NCBI GenBank assembly: GCA_946480555.1
Contig: CAMLLE010000162.1
Coordinates: 1 to 6,951 of the forward strand
Length of the DNA stretch: 6,951 nucleotides
Source of the DNA: an uncultured Verrucomicrobia subdivision 3 bacterium
GTDB taxonomy: Bacteria; Verrucomicrobiota; Verrucomicrobiae; Limisphaerales; CAMLLE01
Direction of reading: 5' to 3'
Position numbers and translations under genes: made by a program
Shown here: positions 1 through 4,185 of the stretch, piece after piece
How positions within the stretch are numbered: the first letter of the stretch is position 1
Layout of the letters: every line of letters begins with the position of its first letter
The notes under the pieces: model-generated
Told to the model about the DNA's origin: nothing
The model's database searches: none
Seen by the model: only the letters and a program-made list of their open reading frames with translations

Positions 1-128
1 CAGAGAATACCTTGGACGCTCCAGATGTGGTTCGTCCGATTGAGACGGCGCTTGGCGGCGTCGCAGCCGAATTCAGCTGTACGGTGGAGCCGTTCTCATT
101 GACGACCCTGCGCATCCCGGAGCGCTGA
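1..128 (+). CDS. Alpha-L-arabinofuranosidase (GH51), C-terminal fragment
   Basis: Only the last 41 codons are in the window, read in the frame starting at base 3 and ending at TGA 126-128; the 5' part lies outside. The visible tail contains NTLDAPDVVRP followed about 20 residues later by VEPFSLTTLRI. This matches the end of the C-terminal beta domain of GH51 alpha-L-arabinofuranosidases, where an Asn-rich strand, a 'P-x-x-V-x-P' stretch and a final 'P-x-S-hydrophobic-T-hydrophobic-L' strand close the protein. Such enzymes release terminal arabinofuranose from arabinan, arabinoxylan or arabinogalactan. The catalytic barrel is not visible, so the assignment rests on this short tail and could be another hydrolase with a similar all-beta end domain. 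It converges on thiD with 26 bases between the stop codons. Confidence 0.6.
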   Translation, partial: ENTLDAPDVVRPIETALGGVAAEFSCTVEPFSLTTLRIPER

Positions 129-149
129 GTTGCATTGGGCTGGGCGAGT

Positions 150-167
150 TCAGGCTACCGAGCCTGA
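150..167. terminator. Short hairpin between convergent genes, over the thiD stop codon
   Basis: Bases 150-156 (TCAGGCT) pair perfectly with 161-167 (AGCCTGA) around a four-base loop ACCG, giving a 7-bp stem. It begins 22 bases past the plus-strand stop at 128 and includes the thiD stop (155-157) in stem and loop. There is no T-run on either side, so it is not a canonical intrinsic terminator. Because it is symmetrical it would form in both transcripts and could mark or protect both 3' ends. The terminator role is inferred from position. Confidence 0.35.
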
Positions 168-964
168 TGATTCAGAACGAAGTGATTTTCCGTTTTGTGG
201 CTGCGCGCGATGCTGTTCGTGATGTAATTCTTCGCAAGCTCCACCGCCTTGGGCAGCGGTTTGCCTTTCGCCACAAACGCAGCAATGGCGGCGGAATAGG
301 TGCAGCCTGTGCCGTGCGTGCTGACACCTTTCACGAACGGCGCGGTCAACAGGAGTTCCGTTTCACCATCGAAGAACACATCCGCAGCGTCACGGCTGTT
401 GCGCAGATGGCCGCCTTTGACGAGAACGGCGCAACCGAAACGTTCATGGAGGACTTGTGCGGCCGCTCGCAGATCTTCGACCGATCTCAATTCGTGGCCG
501 GCAAGAAGCTGGGCTTCATCCAGATTTGGCGTGACGATGGTCGCGAGTGGCAGCAGGCGTTCGATCAACAGGCGCGCGGCAGATTCCTTCAACAAGCGCG
601 CGCCCGATGTGGCGATCATGACCGGATCGACAACCAGCGGCGGACGGACTTCCGCTTCGAAGAACTCGACGACCGCGCCAATGATCTCTTCCGAAAAGAG
701 CATTCCGGTTTTCACCGCCGCTGGTGGCAGTTCGGCAAAAACAGCTTCAATTTGTTGCCGGACAATCTCCGGAGTTGCGGCGTGAATGCCTGAAACGCCG
801 CGCGGATTCTGGGCAGTGAGACAGGTGATCGCTGTCGTTCCGTGGACTCCCAGCGCGGTGAACGTCTTCAAATCCGCTTGAATGCCCGCTCCGCCGCCGC
901 TGTCCGAACCGGCGATGCTCAAGGCAATGGGCAGTGTTTCTTTTGACGCAATGTTTCGTTTCAT
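155..964 (-). CDS. thiD: Hydroxymethylpyrimidine/phosphomethylpyrimidine kinase
   Basis: This cytoplasmic kinase phosphorylates 4-amino-5-hydroxymethyl-2-methylpyrimidine twice to the pyrophosphate used by thiamine phosphate synthase. With the start at 964 it has 269 residues, close to the usual length of about 266. Ribokinase-fold signatures run in order: GSDSGGGAGIQADLKT at residues 19-34, VKTGML at 84-89, DPVM at 113-116, TPNLDEA at 145-151, VLVKGGH at 180-186 and the anion-hole motif THGTGC at 216-221, whose Cys221 matches the catalytic cysteine of ThiD. The open frame extends upstream to a Met at 1048, but those 28 residues (several Cys and Pro) do not resemble the family, so the Met at 964 is preferred although no clear Shine-Dalgarno precedes it. 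No other thiamine gene and no TPP riboswitch is next to it, so it appears as a stand-alone gene. Confidence 0.96.
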   Translation of the reverse strand: MKRNIASKETLPIALSIAGSDSGGGAGIQADLKTFTALGVHGTTAITCLTAQNPRGVSGIHAATPEIVRQQIEAVFAELPPAAVKTGMLFSEEIIGAVVEFFEAEVRPPLVVDPVMIATSGARLLKESAARLLIERLLPLATIVTPNLDEAQLLAGHELRSVEDLRAAAQVLHERFGCAVLVKGGHLRNSRDAADVFFDGETELLLTAPFVKGVSTHGTGCTYSAAIAAFVAKGKPLPKAVELAKNYITNSIARSHKTENHFVLNHQAR

Positions 965-1171
965 CTTGATGGGCGGCTGAAAAGCACGACTGCAAGGTAG
1001 CGGTTCGACAACGGAGATGAAAGCGTCGGTGCTTTGGCGATTGCACAAATTGGAGATTGGGGTTTCGCCGCATCGAAGGGCATTTAACCACGCCGAAGCT
1101 GGTCGAGACGATACAGCCCTGATCTACGGCCGAATGAGAGTCCCGCGTAGAAAACGGACGCTTTGTTCCGT

Positions 1172-1270
1172 TGAACCGGCGGGAGTGGGGCGCGTCACTC
1201 GGTGCGGGCCGCTCTCGATGGTTAACAGACTTCGGCGCGCACAGAGTGACGCGCCTTACCATGCGGTTCA
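1172..1270. repeat. Long imperfect palindrome, possible REP/MITE-like element
   Basis: The core arms are a perfect 12-bp inverted repeat: GGCGCGTCACTC at 1189-1200 and its reverse complement at 1244-1255. Outward, two G-T wobbles and two more pairs extend the stem to 1185 and 1259. Inward, after single symmetric mismatches, 1202-1206 pairs with 1238-1242 and 1208-1211 with 1233-1236, leaving an apical loop of about 21 bases. Beyond a 6/4-base asymmetric bulge, TGAACCG at 1172-1178 pairs with CGGTTCA at 1264-1270 as the outermost stem. An adjacent hairpin (1153-1158 with 1167-1172) shares its last base. The total is about 99 bases with no coding capacity. The hierarchical near-symmetric fold is typical of dispersed palindromic repeats or miniature elements. 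No second copy is in this window, so the repeat nature is inferred. There is no T-run to suggest a terminator. Confidence 0.5.
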
Positions 1271-1325
1271 CGGGCAGAATTCTCCAACCCGAGTTGCTAA
1301 ATATAGAGATTCACGCCGTTATTCA

Positions 1326-1358
1326 AACTGAGCGGCAATTTGACCTTGTCGCTCAGTT
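1326..1358 (-). terminator. Stem-loop downstream of the DUF465 gene, probable terminator
   Basis: Bases 1326-1338 pair with 1346-1358 over 13 positions (12 Watson-Crick pairs and one G-U) around a seven-base loop. The stem lies 32 bases past the DUF465 stop codon on the minus strand. What follows it in the direction of transcription is TGAATAACGG, not a T-run, so it is an atypical intrinsic terminator or a 3'-end stabiliser. Its strength and its position directly after a stop codon support a transcript-end role. Confidence 0.45.
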
Positions 1359-1390
1359 CGCTGCGTTCCGATTCTCGCGAATCAGAGCAG

Positions 1391-1687
1391 TCAAATTGCA
1401 GCCTGCGCGCCAGTTTGGGTGGAGGCGGAAGGTTGTGGCAATCCCGGCGTCGGCGCATGGCGGATCAAATGGTAGATGTAGTCCTTCAGCTTCGCGCGGC
1501 GCATTTTCATTTCTTCAGTTTCCTGATCGGTCGCGAAGTCAATTTCCTCCTCGATGCGGTAGATTTCGTCGTCCAGGCGATGGTACTCGTCGTAAATGTG
1601 GCGGAAGTGGTCGCTGGAACCCTTGAGCCGACGGACGGCTTCACGATGTTCTGGGAATTCACGCAGGATGGGATGATGCAGGTCCAT
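1391..1687 (-). CDS. DUF465/YdcH-family small coiled-coil protein
   Basis: It encodes 98 residues. The N-terminal 78 fit the YdcH/DUF465 pattern: HPILREFPEH at residues 5-14, then L-x6-F and an EY-x-LDDEI-x-RIEEEI helix at 34-49, then a KMRRAKLKDYIYHLI helix at 61-75. This makes a charged helical hairpin, probably cytoplasmic. The family is widespread in Gram-negative bacteria and its molecular role is not established. The last 20 residues are a low-complexity tail rich in Pro, Gln, Thr and Ala, longer than in the compact family members. The open frame continues upstream to 1831, but the Met at 1687 is chosen because the fold begins there and AAAGGA (1695-1700) sits 7 bases before it, the clearest ribosome binding site in the window. 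It has about 300 bases free upstream and a stem-loop after its stop, so it is probably transcribed alone. Confidence 0.85.
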   Translation of the reverse strand: MDLHHPILREFPEHREAVRRLKGSSDHFRHIYDEYHRLDDEIYRIEEEIDFATDQETEEMKMRRAKLKDYIYHLIRHAPTPGLPQPSASTQTGAQAAI

Positions 1688-1834
1688 GGGATGATCCTTT
1701 CGTTGGTTGATGACCTGAAGCGCCGACGTGCAGAGCGACGCTGGCTGGTGACTCGGGACGGTTGATGGGAAGAGCCGAGTTGCCGCAGGCACCGGCTGGC
1801 GAACACCAGGAACGTGTCGCTTCAGATCCATTGC

Positions 1835-1856
1835 TGGAACCGCGGTTGCGGTTCCA
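1835..1856 (-). terminator. Perfect 9-bp hairpin, possible regulator transcript end
   Basis: TGGAACCGC (1835-1843) pairs perfectly with GCGGTTCCA (1848-1856) around the four-base loop GGTT. It lies about 135 bases beyond the stop codon of the regulator gene and about 150 bases before the DUF465 start. No T-run follows on either strand. It may terminate the upstream transcript, act in the DUF465 leader (it lies just downstream of the weak promoter candidate at 1863-1890), or be a short palindromic repeat. Position alone does not separate these. Confidence 0.35.
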
Positions 1857-1862
1857 CTGAAA

Positions 1863-1890
1863 ATCCTAGTTCACAAACCGCGGCAGTAAA
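1863..1890 (-). promoter_or_regulatory. Weak sigma-70-like promoter candidate for the DUF465 gene
   Basis: On the minus strand TTTACT (1885-1890) and TAGGAT (1863-1868) are separated by 16 bases. Each matches 4 of 6 positions of the consensus boxes. The predicted start would fall just before the hairpin at 1835-1856, about 165 bases upstream of the DUF465 start codon. The match is weak and phylum-specific promoter preferences are unknown, so this is only a candidate. Confidence 0.2.
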
Positions 1891-1991
1891 GAGGTTCCTT
1901 TGAACTTTTTTGGGAAACTGCGCTGAAGTTGGCGCTCCCCGCTTCAAGTGCCACGAATGGGCGTGCTTCGCAGATAGTCGGGAACCTCCAC

Positions 1992-4007
1992 TCAATCTTC
2001 CGGGTCACCAATGCGCATCACTTCCATAGCCACCAGGCAAACGTCGTCCGCAAAACGGCCATCCGCTGAAAACTCCTGGATTTGCGCGATCAGCTCATCG
2101 AACAGCGTGGACGCAGGGCGATTCAAGCGCCGTTCGATTTCCTGAATGAGCAGATTCTGGCTGTAGAGTTCCTGATCGGGGCCATGAACTTCATACAAAC
2201 CATCGGTGAAGAGCATGACCAGGTCGTTTGTCGCGATCGGAACTTCGGAAGTCTCGTAATTCGCGTTCTCGAACAGTCCGAGCGCCGGCTGGCTTTTGCC
2301 GCCGATGTTCACCAGCGGTTCCACGCGTTTCAGATCGCGACGGAGATGAAGCGGCTTGGGATGACCGGCATTCGTGTAGCGCATCACACCGGAGCGATAA
2401 TCCGCCACGAGGTAGAACGCCGTTGTCAGAAGCGGCGTGCCCGCGTGCTTCAAAATTGCGTGCAGATCGCTGTTCAACTTGGTCATGAAATCGCCCGGCT
2501 CACGGCCGCGCGGCTTCAACTCCTCCACCAGCGCACGGATCATTGCAGTGACCAGCGCGGAACGCACGCCGTGGCCGGCAACGTCGCAGATGAACACCAT
2601 CGCTTCGTGGCTGGACAACGAAGACACGGCGAAGAAGTCGCCTCCGACCGCGCCGGTGGGCAGGTAGCGATGCGCAAACTGGAGGGCGCTCTCGGAGGCC
2701 GAAGCGGAGCGGGGGAACACCGGGTACTGCTGCGGCAGCATGGTGAGCTGGATTTCGCGCGCCATGACCAGGTCTTCCTCCAGTTGCTGGTTCTTTGCAT
2801 GCAGCTCCTTCCGATTCTTCGCGAGCAATGCATTGGCGCGGCGGATCCGTTCCTCTGCCTGCCGTTGTTCCGTGATGTCCCAGAAAATTCCCTGCAGCCC
2901 GATGATTTTTCCATCGGGCCCGTACAGTGGCGTCTTCACCACTTGCACGATCCGCTGCTTCTGCCCGATCGGATGGTGCTCCTCGACGATCTCGTAGGTC
3001 TGGCCAGTTTCCATCACGCGCCAGTCATCGCGCCGATATTGCTCCGCCAGTTCAGCCGGAAAGAAGTCGAAATCGGTTTTCCCGAGAATGTCTTCCAGCT
3101 TGCAGTTGTAATGCTTGCAGTATTGCTGGTTCGCAAACGTGAATCGCCCTTGGAGATCTTTGCGGAAGACATTCTGCGGCATCGTTTCCACCAGCGAATG
3201 GTAAACCGATTCCGATCGGCGCAGTTCTTCCTCCGCATGCCGGCGCTGGGTGATGTCTTCCACCGTGCCCTCGTAATAAAGCAGTTTGCCCCGCGCGTCG
3301 CGGATTGCCCGGCAGTTCTCCGAAATCCAAATGACGCTGCCGTCCTTGCGGTAAATCTGCGATTCGAAACCCGTGATCGTGTCGTTCTCCTGCATCAACC
3401 GTACGAATTCATCGCGCCGGCCATCTTCCACGTAAAGCCCGTGCGCGATGTCGATGAGGTTGCGCGTCAGTTCCTCCGGCGTGGCATAACCGTAAATGCG
3501 CGCGAGCGCGGCGTTTGCCAGCAGATACCGCCCGTCTGGTGTCGTCTGGAAAATGCCTTCGACCAGATGATCGAAGATGCCGTGATACTTTTGCTCCGCG
3601 GCCATCAGCGCCAGATCGGTGCGATGCCGTTCAATCGCATAGCGGATCGAGCGTTCCAGCCAGCCGGCCGTGAGTTGTGTTTTCACCAGGTAATCTTGCG
3701 CGCCTGCCTGCACGGCCTCCACGGCCACGGTTTCGCTGTCAGCATCGCCGGCGGCAATGATTGGAAGTTTCGGCGCCTCGGCGCGGAGCAGGGGAATGTT
3801 CGCCAGGCCGGCGCCATCGGGAATAGCCACGTCCAGTACAATGACGTCAAAACGATTTCGCGCGAGTGCGGAAACGCCGGATTCAAAATTGGAAGCCAGG
3901 GAGAGCTCGGCCGAAAGTGCGCGCGCCTGGCCGAGCATCTCGCCCATTGCCCGGCTGAACCCGGGGTCATGCTCAATGAGCAGGATTCTCAGTCTCTCGT
4001 CTGACAT
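1992..4007 (-). CDS. Receiver-PAS-PAS-SpoIIE serine phosphatase regulator (RsbU-like)
   Basis: This 671-residue cytoplasmic protein has no signal peptide or membrane segment. Residues 5-125 form a response-regulator receiver with the phosphoacceptor Asp59 (VIVLDVAIPD) and Lys109 (DYLVKTQ). Two PAS domains follow: about 136-258, ending in GTVEDITQRR, and about 262-385, ending in GIFWDITEQRQ. A charged coiled coil spans about 383-420 and leads into a PP2C/SpoIIE phosphatase (about 418-662). Its metal-binding acidic residues are visible in GGDFF (Asp457), CDVAGHG (Asp475), LFTDGL (Asp602) and ADDVCLV (Asp654/Asp655). Such proteins usually dephosphorylate an anti-sigma-factor antagonist and so free a sigma factor; that partner is inferred and not encoded here. 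The receiver departs from consensus: His13 replaces the second acidic pocket residue and no Thr/Ser follows the LPII strand (see findings). The start at 4007 gives a normal receiver N-terminus; no clear Shine-Dalgarno precedes it. It stands apart from its neighbours by 178 and 304 bases. Confidence 0.92.
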   Translation of the reverse strand: MSDERLRILLIEHDPGFSRAMGEMLGQARALSAELSLASNFESGVSALARNRFDVIVLDVAIPDGAGLANIPLLRAEAPKLPIIAAGDADSETVAVEAVQAGAQDYLVKTQLTAGWLERSIRYAIERHRTDLALMAAEQKYHGIFDHLVEGIFQTTPDGRYLLANAALARIYGYATPEELTRNLIDIAHGLYVEDGRRDEFVRLMQENDTITGFESQIYRKDGSVIWISENCRAIRDARGKLLYYEGTVEDITQRRHAEEELRRSESVYHSLVETMPQNVFRKDLQGRFTFANQQYCKHYNCKLEDILGKTDFDFFPAELAEQYRRDDWRVMETGQTYEIVEEHHPIGQKQRIVQVVKTPLYGPDGKIIGLQGIFWDITEQRQAEERIRRANALLAKNRKELHAKNQQLEEDLVMAREIQLTMLPQQYPVFPRSASASESALQFAHRYLPTGAVGGDFFAVSSLSSHEAMVFICDVAGHGVRSALVTAMIRALVEELKPRGREPGDFMTKLNSDLHAILKHAGTPLLTTAFYLVADYRSGVMRYTNAGHPKPLHLRRDLKRVEPLVNIGGKSQPALGLFENANYETSEVPIATNDLVMLFTDGLYEVHGPDQELYSQNLLIQEIERRLNRPASTLFDELIAQIQEFSADGRFADDVCLVAMEVMRIGDPED

Positions 4008-4185
4008 AACGTGCGCGTTTCACGCCAACAGCATCAGGTTTGCGCTCACGATGGCAGGAGGCGGATGCGGGTGCAAGTGCGGTATGGATTCTGAGACGTG
4101 TGCAGTGGAACGGCTCGCGACGCGAGCCGCCGACGGGAAGTCAGAAGACGCCGCTCGCGCCGGAAAGGCGCCAACACTGCACATT
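4008..4185. other. Intergenic gap between GH42 and regulator genes, two hairpins
   Basis: These 178 bases hold no supported gene. Past the GH42 stop on the minus strand come a 5-bp GC hairpin (4157-4161 with 4167-4171, five-base loop) and then the palindrome at 4111-4129. Neither is followed by a T-run. Together they could end the GH42 transcript. The regulator promoter should lie in the remaining 100 bases, where I see only poor box matches. Confidence 0.45.
4111..4129. repeat. GC-rich perfect palindrome (9-bp arms)
   Basis: CGGCTCGCG (4111-4119) and CGCGAGCCG (4121-4129) are exact reverse complements around a single central A. As a hairpin it gives about 7 pairs with a five-base loop. It lies 57 bases downstream of the GH42 stop codon. 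It could be a transcript-end hairpin, a dyad binding site about 100 bases before the regulator start, or one copy of a short dispersed palindromic repeat. No T-run is present. Confidence 0.4.

Larger units (their letters stand above)
965..1390. other. Intergenic gap upstream of thiD, no gene seen
   Basis: This 426-base gap separates thiD from the DUF465 gene. Open frames crossing it on both strands are rich in Arg, His, Ser and Pro, carry no recognisable motif and run into real genes in other frames, so I do not call them. What the gap does hold is secondary structure: a small stem-loop at 1153-1172, a long imperfect palindrome at about 1172-1270 and a strong stem-loop at 1326-1358. A thiD promoter should lie in the thiD-proximal part, but no convincing -35/-10 pair stands out there. 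Confidence 0.6.
1688..1991. other. Intergenic gap between the regulator and the DUF465 gene
   Basis: These 304 bases contain no supported gene. The first 144 are an in-frame extension of the DUF465 reading frame without family resemblance. The rest holds the DUF465 ribosome binding site, a weak promoter candidate (1863-1890) and a perfect hairpin (1835-1856). It must also contain the 3' end of the regulator transcript and the promoter of the DUF465 gene, unless the two are cotranscribed. Confidence 0.55.

Noticed and set aside
965..1048. Longer thiD start at 1048
   Set aside because: The extra 28 residues lack similarity to the ThiD N-terminus; the start at 964 gives the family's normal length and leader before the GSDSGGGAG motif.
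747..1271. Minus-strand open frame of 174 codons running through the palindrome and into thiD
   Set aside because: It overlaps thiD in a different frame, is rich in Arg, His, Ser and Cys, and its upstream part is palindromic repeat sequence. Nothing supports translation.
965..1390. Possible TPP riboswitch upstream of thiD (CCTGATCT-like string near 1128)
   Set aside because: The string is on the plus strand, away from thiD, and the conserved CTGAGA and companion helices are absent on the thiD strand.
1688..1831. Longer start for the DUF465 protein at 1831
   Set aside because: The added 48 residues do not fit the family, while the start at 1687 has a well-spaced AAAGGA ribosome binding site.
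2082..4004. A 640-codon open frame on the plus strand opposite the regulator gene
   Set aside because: It is fully antisense to a gene with clear receiver, PAS and phosphatase motifs, has no recognisable domain, and is rich in Arg, His and Gln as expected for a mirror frame in GC-rich DNA.
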